Shown: piece after piece, positions 5,957 to 10,932 of the stretch | Layout of the letters: every line of letters begins with the position of its first letter | How positions within the stretch are numbered: position 1 is the stretch's first letter | Source of the DNA: Granulicella sp. | GTDB lineage: Bacteria > Acidobacteriota > Terriglobia > Terriglobales > Acidobacteriaceae | NCBI GenBank assembly: GCA_003133205.1 | Contig: PKWK01000305.1 | Span: forward strand, 2,028 to 12,959 | Direction of reading: 5' to 3' | DNA: 10,932 nucleotides | Notes under the pieces: model-generated | The model's database searches: none | Seen by the model: only the letters and a program-made list of their open reading frames with translations | What the model was told of the DNA's origin: nothing | Position numbers and translations under genes: made by a program

Positions 5957-7015
5957 ATGCCCATCCTGCAACTGCCACCCAACCCGTCCCGCGCGCCAAA
6001 CCGGACCAACCAAACGGCGGGCGACCCGACCCCCGATCCTTCAGGCGGAAGGGGTACGCCGCCAGTCAAGTTGCGCACCCGCCGCTTTGGCGAGCTCGAA
6101 GAGCACGAACTCATCCACCTGCTCGACTCGCTCGACGACGAGCGTTCCCGCGCCCGCTTCCGCGAGTCCATCTACATCTCCCTCATCATCTGGATGTTCA
6201 TCGCGTGGTTCCTCTTCTATGGCCCGCGCGTCCTGTTTCATCAGCCTCACTACCGCGACCCCATCGCCCTGATGAAGCAGCACGACCTGGAAACCACCCT
6301 GATCGCGCCCCACGCGCCCGCGCTGAAGGCTCCACCCAAGATTGACACCAAGACAATGGAGCAGTTGCAGAAGCAGGCCCGCGAAGCCCCTCCAACGCCT
6401 GCTCCTCCGGCACCGCAACAGGCTCCGCCCCCGCCGCCGCAGGAGCAGGCGCACAATACCGCGCCGCCGGTCCCGCTGCCCGCGATGCCGCTGCCCGTCG
6501 CGCCCAAGCCCGCGGCGCCATCGATCGAATCGCCGCTGCCCGCCGCGCCGAAGCCCAACTTCGCCCAGAATAGCCAGAGCGCCCACAGCGCCATGCAGGA
6601 CGCTATGCGAGGCGCGCTCCGCGGCCGAACCGGCGCAGAGATCGGCGCGCCAGGCTCCGGAGGCCCGCTGCAGGCCGGCGCGCAGATCCTCTCCGACATC
6701 GGCGACTGGGACCCCAGCGCCTACATGCGCCGCCTGAAGAGCGACATCCAGCGCAACTGGGACCCGCTCATTCCCGAAGAGGTCCAGGCCCCGCTGCTGA
6801 AGAAGGGAATCGTCGGCATTCGCTTCATCATCCTGCGCGATGGCCAGATCGGCGACATCAAGCTCGAAACCACATCCGGCGACGTCGCGCTCGACAAGGC
6901 CGCCTGGTACGGCATCACCAGCGAAGGCCAGTTCCCGCCGCTGCCCAAGGAGTATCACGGCCAGCAACTCGAGCTCCGCATCGGCTTCTTCTACAACACC
7001 CCGATCCAGCAGTAG
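5957..7015 (+). CDS. TonB-like (energy transducer-type) membrane protein
   Basis: A 352-residue protein built as a cytoplasmic N-terminus (1-69), one membrane helix (about 70-94, SLIIWMFIAWFLFYGP core), a periplasmic spacer and a C-terminal TonB-type domain. The spacer is very rich in proline and alanine (about 121-200, with PPPPPQ near 157-162). The C-terminal domain spans about 251-350. Its marks are YMRRLKSDIQRNWDPLIP (256-273), the strand VGIRFIILRDGQIGDIKL (286-303), and FPPLPKEYHGQQLELRIGFF (326-345). Such proteins couple inner-membrane proton motive force to outer-membrane transport. The cytoplasmic part is longer than in classical TonB, as in many acidobacterial paralogues, and no ExbB/ExbD gene is nearby. 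The N-terminal helix ELEEHELIHLLDSLDDERSR (46-65) is an unusual acidic extension. ATG 5957 is chosen from the promoter spacing; TTG 5948 would add three residues. Confidence 0.85.
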   Translation: MPILQLPPNPSRAPNRTNQTAGDPTPDPSGGRGTPPVKLRTRRFGELEEHELIHLLDSLDDERSRARFRESIYISLIIWMFIAWFLFYGPRVLFHQPHYRDPIALMKQHDLETTLIAPHAPALKAPPKIDTKTMEQLQKQAREAPPTPAPPAPQQAPPPPPQEQAHNTAPPVPLPAMPLPVAPKPAAPSIESPLPAAPKPNFAQNSQSAHSAMQDAMRGALRGRTGAEIGAPGSGGPLQAGAQILSDIGDWDPSAYMRRLKSDIQRNWDPLIPEEVQAPLLKKGIVGIRFIILRDGQIGDIKLETTSGDVALDKAAWYGITSEGQFPPLPKEYHGQQLELRIGFFYNTPIQQ

Positions 7016-7089
7016 CGCGCCCGTTCTGCTGTTGCTTCTGAGATAGGTCCGGGCTTCAGAGGATGATGAAAAAGGCGACGATTTGAAAG

Positions 7090-7109
7090 GGCGCGACTTC
7101 AGTCGCGCC
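7090..7109 (+). repeat. Hairpin GGCGCGACT-TC-AGTCGCGCC
   Basis: A perfect 9-bp inverted repeat around TC, 74 bp after the TonB-like stop. It is not followed by a T-run, so it is more likely a REP-type unit than an intrinsic terminator, though it may still protect the 3' end of the TonB-like mRNA. Confidence 0.75.
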
Positions 7110-7129
7110 ATAAACGCTTTCTCTTCAAG

Positions 7130-7143
7130 GTGGCTTTAGCCAC
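7130..7143 (+). repeat. Hairpin GTGGCT-TT-AGCCAC
   Basis: A perfect 6-bp inverted repeat around TT, extendable by one G-T pair. It has the same CTTTAG core as the hairpin at 7220-7231 and lies inside the putative inserted element. Confidence 0.65.
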
Positions 7144-7219
7144 TGAGGGAATCTCCGCGTGGGGTAGGCGACTTTTTCAGCACCCTCTTCAGCCCGGACA
7201 TTGACGAACGGGAAAACGC

Positions 7220-7231
7220 GGGCTTTAGCCC
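7220..7231 (+). repeat. Hairpin GGGCT-TT-AGCCC
   Basis: A perfect 5-bp inverted repeat around TT, 36 bp before the micropeptide start. GC-rich flanks (CGC on the left, CCGGG on the right) may add irregular pairs. It is followed within 12 nt by a T-rich stretch (7243-7248), so it might act as a weak attenuator before the micropeptide-miaA unit. Confidence 0.55.
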
Positions 7232-7267
7232 CCGGGACACTCTTTTTTACGCTGCGCTGCCCCACCT

Positions 7268-7405
7268 ATGACTCCATCCGAACAAGTCGAACGTCGCCGC
7301 CAGGTCCGCGGCCTCCTCCTGCTCGCCGTCGCCGCCATCGTCTTCGCGATCCTTCGCGCCGGCGTCCACAACGTCTTCACCGTAGGCTGGTGGCGGCTTT
7401 GGTAG
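7268..7405 (+). CDS. 45-residue single-pass membrane micropeptide upstream of miaA
   Basis: ATG 7268 to TAG 7405 encodes 45 residues. The order is a charged N-terminus (MTPSEQVERRRQVR, 1-14), one hydrophobic helix (LLLLAVAAIVFAILRAG, 16-32), and an aromatic-rich end (GWWRLW, 40-45). The positive charges before the helix predict an N-in, C-out inner-membrane topology. It overlaps the start of miaA by 16 bases in another frame, which argues for translational coupling. I recall similar short proteins annotated before miaA in related bacteria but cannot verify this. Support for a real gene is the positive-inside pattern, GC-rich third positions and the overlap with miaA; there is no clear Shine-Dalgarno. 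Function unknown. Confidence 0.65.
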   Translation: MTPSEQVERRRQVRGLLLLAVAAIVFAILRAGVHNVFTVGWWRLW

Positions 7406-8376
7406 ACTCGCCGCTCATCGTCGTGGCCGGCCCGACTGCCAGCGGCAAGACCGCCCTCGCGCTCGCCCTCGCCGAGCAGTTCGCTGGCGAGATCGTCAGT
7501 TGCGACTCGGTCGCCGTCTATCGCGGCATGGAGATCGGCACCGCCAAGCCCACGCTCGACGAGCGCGCCCGCGTGCCGCATCACCTCATCGACGTACTTT
7601 CTCCCGACCAGCCCTGCACCGCCGGCGAGTACAGCCGCCTCGCCCGCGAAGCCATCGCTGGCATCACCCAGCGCGGTCGTCTGCCCATCGTCGCGGGCGG
7701 AACCGGCCTCTATCTGCGCGCGCTGCTCGATGGCCTCTTCCCCGCGCCGCCACGCCACGAGCCTCTCCGCGCCAAGCTCCGGCAGCTAGCCCAGCAGCGC
7801 GGCTCGGGCCACATGCACCGCATCCTCACGCGCCTCGACCCCGCCGCCGCCGCGCTCATCCACGCCAACGACACGCCCAAGATCGTCCGCGCCATCGAGG
7901 TCACGCTCGTCGCGCGCCAGCCCATCACACGCCAGTGGGAGCAGCCGCGCGACCCGCTCACCGGCTACCGCGTCCTCCGCCTCGGCCTCTCGCCGCCGCG
8001 ACCCGCCCTCTACGCCCGCATCAACGCGCGCGCCGCCGAGATGTTCGGCTTGCCACACGAAGGCGGGGGCCTGATCGAAGAAACTACCCAGCTCGTCGAA
8101 CGCTACGGCTTCGACTGCCGCCCCTTCACCTCGCTCGGCTACGCGCAGGCCATCGCCGTGTTACGCAACGAGATCACCCGCGACGAAGCCGTCAAGGCCG
8201 CCCAGCAGGGCCACCGCAACTACGCCAAACGCCAGCTCACCTGGTTCCGCGCCGACCCCGCAATCCACTGGCTCCCGAACTTCGGCAGCGACGAAGACAC
8301 AATCCGCCAGGCCACCGCCCTCGTCGCCAATCATCTTGCGAATAATTCCGGCGAGTCGGTTAGCATAGGGCCATAG
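7390..8376 (+). CDS. miaA: tRNA dimethylallyltransferase
   Basis: A 328-residue cytoplasmic enzyme that transfers a dimethylallyl group from DMAPP to N6 of A37 in tRNAs reading UNN codons (i6A), which improves codon-anticodon pairing. Visible motifs are the P-loop GPTASGKT (14-21), the substrate motif CDSVAVYRGMEIGTAKP (38-54), HHLIDVLSPDQ (64-74), GGTGLYLRALLDGLF (103-117), NDTPKIVRAIEV and GYAQAIAVL, and the C-terminal NYAKRQLTWFR. Length is normal for bacteria. No ATG is usable. GTG 7390 and TTG 7399 are both compatible, TTG having GGTGG five bases ahead, and both lie within the end of the micropeptide gene. Common family members have Q in DSMQVY where this one has A, a variation that exists in functional homologues. 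Assignment is secure; only the first few residues are uncertain. Confidence 0.95.
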   Translation: MAALVDSPLIVVAGPTASGKTALALALAEQFAGEIVSCDSVAVYRGMEIGTAKPTLDERARVPHHLIDVLSPDQPCTAGEYSRLAREAIAGITQRGRLPIVAGGTGLYLRALLDGLFPAPPRHEPLRAKLRQLAQQRGSGHMHRILTRLDPAAAALIHANDTPKIVRAIEVTLVARQPITRQWEQPRDPLTGYRVLRLGLSPPRPALYARINARAAEMFGLPHEGGGLIEETTQLVERYGFDCRPFTSLGYAQAIAVLRNEITRDEAVKAAQQGHRNYAKRQLTWFRADPAIHWLPNFGSDEDTIRQATALVANHLANNSGESVSIGP

Positions 8377-8400
8377 CGTGATTCATTGCGGAGGGAAGCC

Positions 8401-8586
8401 ATGAAGTCCAGCGAGATTATCTTCGAAGTGATCGAGAGTCCGGAGGGCGGCTACGAGGCACGCGCGCTTTCCGCATCCATCTTCACCGAAGCGGAGACCA
8501 TTCCCGAGTTGGAAGAGTCCGTCTGTGACGCCGTTCGCTGCCACTTCGATGAAGATGACGCGCCAGCCGTCATCCGGCTGCGCTAG
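8401..8586 (+). CDS. HicB-like small protein, apparently without a HicA partner
   Basis: A 61-residue soluble protein with the partial RNase H-like fold pattern of HicB antitoxins: a first strand (EIIFEVIESPEGGYEARAL, 5-23), a second element (ASIFTEAETIPELEESVCDA, 25-44) with the helix that follows, and a last strand (PAVIRLR, 55-61). Short proteins of this kind are often annotated as HicB family or, misleadingly, as 2-oxoisovalerate dehydrogenase. ATG 8401 is preceded by GGAGG at ideal spacing. The gene is 24 bp after miaA and probably co-transcribed. It has no DNA-binding helix-turn-helix or ribbon-helix-helix extension and no downstream hicA; the next gene is convergent. It may be an orphan antitoxin-like domain or have another role. 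Confidence 0.7.
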   Translation: MKSSEIIFEVIESPEGGYEARALSASIFTEAETIPELEESVCDAVRCHFDEDDAPAVIRLR

Positions 8587-8618
8587 GAGCTGATCGAACG
8601 TCTCTTCGCTTAAATAGA

Positions 8619-8648
8619 GAAAGGCCCAACCTCCACGTTGGACCTTTC
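8619..8648 (-). terminator. Intrinsic terminator of the glycine-zipper lipoprotein gene
   Basis: Arms 8619-8630 and 8637-8648 form a 12-bp stem with a 6-nt loop. Read on the minus strand, all pairs form, including one U-G, and the stem is followed by TCTATTTAAG, a moderately U-rich tail. On the plus strand one pair is a C-A mismatch and no T-run follows, so it fits the minus-strand gene ending at 8679. It may also block plus-strand read-through from the HicB-like gene. Confidence 0.6.
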
Positions 8649-8678
8649 CCGTCGAACTTCGCACTTCGTACCTCGAAC

Positions 8679-9542
8679 CTATCCTTGCAGCGTCAGATCT
8701 TCCGCCAGCCTGAACCGCACAATCGACTCGGCCGGAATATCCAGATCGCGGTTGCCCGTCAATCCAGCAGCCGCCGTTCCTGCGCCGCCGCCGGCCAGTC
8801 CGCCGATCAGCAATCCCGTGCCACCCGAGGCTATGCCGCCGATCAACATTCCCAGCCCGGTTCCGCCGCCGATGAACGCAGCCGACCGCTTGCCCTTGCC
8901 CTTCTTCGTCCGCGTCAGGTCGCGGGTCTCAATCGGATACTGCGTTCCATTCAGCGTCAGCGACGTCAGCCGAAGCTGCAGAATCGAAGAGCCCTTGAAG
9001 TGTCCGCGGCGATGCGACGCATCCACCACGCCCTGCACCGGCGTGCCCTTGGGCAGAATCACGCGCCCGTTCGCATCCGTCCAGGCATCCACCACCTCGC
9101 CATCGAAGCGTGACCCCGGCTGCGTATGCTTCACGTTGATGCTCTGATTGATGCGGATCGCAAGCTCCGACCCCGCAGGAATATTCACGTCTGCCGGACG
9201 GATCACCGGAGCGCCGCCAGCCACAGCCTGCTGCGGACCGCCAGCCGGTCCCGGCCCATTCGCCTGGCCATTCGCAGGAGCGCCGTTCCCTGGAGTCACT
9301 GTCGTCGTCACCGCCTGCGCGGTCTGTCCCGGCGCCGGTGGCTGAACCACCGTCGTCGTCGTATTCCCATTCTTATCTACCGAGACCACCTGCTGCGCCT
9401 GTCCCGTTGCCGCGGCCTGCTTCTTCGCCGACTCGATCGCCTTATCCTGCTGCGACGCGCAACCCACCATCATCATCACGGCCAGCGCAACCGCGCCCCC
9501 GGCCTTCAGAATCCTTGAACTAGTCACCGAATGAGCCTTCAT
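8679..9542 (-). CDS. Glycine-zipper lipoprotein with TrbI/VirB10-like C-terminal region
   Basis: A 287-residue predicted lipoprotein. Residues 1-28 are a signal peptide ending in MMVGC, with C28 as the lipidation site. Residues 30-115 form a low-complexity linker rich in Q, T, P, G, N and A. A folded region follows from 118: DVNIPAGSELAIRINQSI, FDGEVVDAW, GRVILPKGTPVQGVV. It resembles the beta-barrel repeats of TrbI/VirB10-type proteins. A glycine zipper spans about 224-260 (FIGGGTGLGMLIGG and later GGLAGGGAG), and the last strand is IVRFRLAEDLTL. I chose ATG 9542 because GAGGA precedes it and the signal peptide then starts correctly; the frame is open to 9620. No type IV secretion genes are nearby. 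It is likely an envelope protein anchored to a membrane; the exact role is unknown. Confidence 0.85.
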   Translation of the reverse strand: MKAHSVTSSRILKAGGAVALAVMMMVGCASQQDKAIESAKKQAAATGQAQQVVSVDKNGNTTTTVVQPPAPGQTAQAVTTTVTPGNGAPANGQANGPGPAGGPQQAVAGGAPVIRPADVNIPAGSELAIRINQSINVKHTQPGSRFDGEVVDAWTDANGRVILPKGTPVQGVVDASHRRGHFKGSSILQLRLTSLTLNGTQYPIETRDLTRTKKGKGKRSAAFIGGGTGLGMLIGGIASGGTGLLIGGLAGGGAGTAAAGLTGNRDLDIPAESIVRFRLAEDLTLQG

Positions 9543-9600
9543 TTGTTCGCGTCCTCTTCCTCGTTCTGGTTTTGTCATTCCCGAAGGGAAACCTGCCTCT

Positions 9601-9628
9601 GTGCTAACCGACATTCCCATACGGTCAA
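9601..9628 (-). promoter_or_regulatory. Candidate promoter of the lipoprotein gene
   Basis: On the minus strand, TTGACC (9623-9628) is five of six to the -35 consensus, and TAGCAC (9601-9606) is a weak -10 at 16 bp spacing. The leader would be about 50 nt. It holds a short TTCCC/GGGAA hairpin (9578-9590) between the start site and the Shine-Dalgarno. Confidence 0.3.
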
Positions 9629-9762
9629 CTCAATAAGATGCACATTCCACGGCAACCGCATGTCTCGAATGAACCATCATTGCAACTATAACAATCGATG
9701 CGCTTTACTCGCAATAATGGGCCGCCTCGCGCGACCTCAACGCTCCCCGTCCGCCAAGGGTT

Positions 9763-9768
9763 TAGCAT
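9763..9768 (+). promoter_or_regulatory. -10 hexamer ahead of kbl
   Basis: TAGCAT ends 7 bases before ATG 9776, so the predicted transcript starts at the start codon. There is no Shine-Dalgarno in this position. The rest of the 233-bp divergent spacer (9543-9775) holds the lipoprotein promoter and no gene. Confidence 0.35.
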
Positions 9769-9775
9769 TCTCCTC

Positions 9776-10932
9776 ATGAGCTCCGCGCCCGCCCCCACCA
9801 CGGCCCCTCGCCCCCAGTTAGCCCACCTCACCGCCCAGCTCGACGAATTCCGCGCCCGCGGCACGCACTTTCGCCTGCGCGTGCTCGACGACGAACAGGC
9901 CGCCGTCTGCCACTACGACGGCCGCCAGGTCATCAACCTCGCCAGCAACAACTACCTCGGCCTCTGCAACCACCCCAAACTCCGCGAAGCCGCCATCGCC
10001 GCAACGCGGAAATACGGCGTAGGCTCGGGAGCCGTGCGCACCATCGCCGGAACCATGCGCGTCCACATGGAACTCGAAGAAAAGATCGCCGCCTTCAAGA
10101 ATGTCGAGGCCTGCGTCGTCTTCCAGTCCGGCTTCGCCGCCAACGCGGGCACCGTGTCGTCCATCCTCGGCAAGGACGACTTCATCCTCTCCGACGAACT
10201 CAACCACGCCAGCATCATCGACGGCGCGCGCCTGTCGCGGGCAAAAATAAAGGTCTTCCGCCACAAAGACGTCGCCCACGCCGAAGAGTTGCTGCTCGAA
10301 GTTCAGCACGAGCCCGGCCGCAAGCTGCTCATCACCGACGGCGTCTTCTCCATGGACGGCGACATCGGCCCGGTCGCCGCGCTCGCCGTCCTCGCCGAAG
10401 AGTACGGCGCCATCATGATGGTCGACGACGCCCACGCCTCCGGAGTCCTCGGCCGCAACGGCCGCGGATCCATCGACCACTTCCAGGTCCACGGAAAAGT
10501 AGATGTCCAGGTCGGCACGCTGTCCAAAGCTATCGGCGCGCTGGGCGGCTACGTCTGCGGCAGCCGCGACCTCATCGACTTCCTCTACCACCGCGCGCGC
10601 CCGTTCCTGTTCTCCACGTCGCACCCGCCGTCGGTCGCCGCCACCTGCATCGCCGCCTTCGACCTGCTGGAGAATGAGCCCGAGCGAATCGACCGGCTCT
10701 GGGCCAACACCATCTATTTCAAGCAGCAACTCGCCAACGCCGGCTTCGACATCGGAGGCCGCACCACCCCGATGAGCGAAACTCCCATCACGCCCATCAT
10801 CCTCGGAGACGGCCGCGCCACCATGGACTTCTCCCGCGCCCTCTTCGAAGCCGGAGTCATGGCCACCGGCATCGCCTTCCCCACCGTCCCCGAAGGCAAA
10901 GCCCGCATCCGCACCATCATGACCAGCGAACA
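9776..10932 (+). CDS. kbl: Glycine C-acetyltransferase (2-amino-3-ketobutyrate CoA ligase), 3' end missing
   Basis: 385 residues are present before the right edge; the family is about 395-400 long, so perhaps 10-15 are missing. This is a PLP enzyme of the alpha-oxoamine synthase family. In threonine breakdown it converts 2-amino-3-ketobutyrate and CoA to glycine and acetyl-CoA. Visible landmarks are NLASNNYLGL (54-63), SDELNHASIIDG (139-150, with H144 stacking on PLP), ITDGVFSMDGDIGP (186-199), VDDAH (216-220, D217 for the pyridine nitrogen), and TLSKAIGALGGY (248-259, with PLP lysine K251). Later come RPFLFSTS and SETPITPIILGD. The SETPITP block and TLSKAIG form resemble the Bacillus/Thermus-type glycine C-acetyltransferases more than BioF, but broad substrate use (Kbl plus BioF) is possible. 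No tdh is seen before it. ATG 9776 is the only good start. Confidence 0.9.
   Translation, partial: MSSAPAPTTAPRPQLAHLTAQLDEFRARGTHFRLRVLDDEQAAVCHYDGRQVINLASNNYLGLCNHPKLREAAIAATRKYGVGSGAVRTIAGTMRVHMELEEKIAAFKNVEACVVFQSGFAANAGTVSSILGKDDFILSDELNHASIIDGARLSRAKIKVFRHKDVAHAEELLLEVQHEPGRKLLITDGVFSMDGDIGPVAALAVLAEEYGAIMMVDDAHASGVLGRNGRGSIDHFQVHGKVDVQVGTLSKAIGALGGYVCGSRDLIDFLYHRARPFLFSTSHPPSVAATCIAAFDLLENEPERIDRLWANTIYFKQQLANAGFDIGGRTTPMSETPITPIILGDGRATMDFSRALFEAGVMATGIAFPTVPEGKARIRTIMTSE

Larger units (their letters stand above)
7060..7186 (+). mobile_element. Putative 127-bp MITE-like non-autonomous element
   Basis: The ends form a 20-bp imperfect terminal inverted repeat: 7060-7079 (AGGATGATGAAAAAGGCGAC) against the reverse complement of 7167-7186 (AGGGTGCTGAAAAAGTCGCC), 16 of 20 matching. 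The element is bordered by the direct repeat CTTCAG at 7054-7059 and 7187-7192, consistent with a 6-bp target duplication. It encodes nothing. Inside are two hairpins with the CTTYAG core (7090-7109 and 7130-7143). No transposase is in the window. Copy number elsewhere in the genome would settle whether it is mobile. Confidence 0.5.
7047..7238 (+). repeat. CTTYAG-hairpin repeat, interrupted by an inserted element
   Basis: If 7060-7192 is removed, the left piece GTCCGGGCTTCAG (7047-7059) joins CCCGGAC (7193-7199) to give a perfect 20-nt palindrome with core CTTCAG. It is followed 20 nt later by a second hairpin, GGGCTTTAGCCC (7220-7231). Two hairpins with the same CTTYAG core at this distance look like a REP doublet. 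The whole 252-bp space between the TonB-like gene and the micropeptide gene (7016-7267) is occupied by this repeat and its insert, and holds no other gene. Confidence 0.6.

Noticed and set aside
6041..7111. 356-codon minus-strand open frame opposite the TonB-like gene
   Set aside because: Low-complexity G/R/A/L antisense translation of the proline-rich coding strand. The plus-strand protein has recognisable domains.
7390..8376. Loss of function in MiaA because the DSMQVY motif reads DSVAVY
   Set aside because: Other bacterial MiaA proteins vary at this position, and every other catalytic and binding motif is intact.
8587..8678. hicA toxin gene after the HicB-like gene
   Set aside because: Only 92 bp separate it from the convergent lipoprotein gene, mostly filled by the terminator; there is no open frame of HicA size.
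9818..10729. 303-codon minus-strand open frame opposite kbl
   Set aside because: Antisense of a PLP enzyme with all catalytic residues; the reading is V/D/E/G-rich with no recognisable fold.

Overview
This 10.9-kb window is GC-rich chromosomal DNA. Its protein families look most like Acidobacteriota (class Terriglobia): an acidobacterial-style TonB-like protein upstream of miaA, a glycine-zipper lipoprotein, a VTT-domain protein, and intergenic hairpins with CTTYAG cores. The lineage is inferred from remembered family resemblance; there is no rRNA or marker gene here to prove it. I see twelve complete protein genes and two partial ones (at the left and right edges). There are no tRNA or rRNA genes, CRISPR array, transposase or phage genes.

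Left part (1-3204): the tail of an unrecognised gene, then a DUF6580-type membrane protein with a 14-bp inverted repeat in its upstream region. Convergent to it is a tightly packed minus-strand operon: a four-helix membrane protein (127 aa), a cobalamin-binding-type radical SAM enzyme (443 aa) and a second four-helix membrane protein (126 aa). The first two overlap by ATGA and the last two are 11 bp apart. This operon is the best candidate for an undescribed system in the window.

Middle (3205-5956): three minus-strand genes follow in order of transcription: a site-2-type metalloprotease with two C-terminal zinc ribbons, the MogA/MoaB molybdopterin adenylyltransferase, and a VTT/DedA-like membrane protein. 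A 33-bp palindrome lies between the last two. A 378-bp divergent spacer separates the protease from the next plus-strand unit.

Right part (5957-10932): a TonB-like protein is followed by a 252-bp non-coding stretch. That stretch contains what looks like a small non-autonomous element (about 127 bp) inserted inside an older CTTYAG hairpin, with a 6-bp direct repeat at the junctions. Next come a 45-codon membrane micropeptide gene overlapping miaA, miaA itself, and an orphan HicB-like gene. A convergent glycine-zipper lipoprotein gene has its own terminator. A divergent glycine C-acetyltransferase (kbl) gene runs off the end.

Across the window, five genes have clear Shine-Dalgarno sequences. 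Several others lack one and instead carry a TANNNT box 6-9 nt ahead of the start codon, which suggests leaderless or near-leaderless transcripts.
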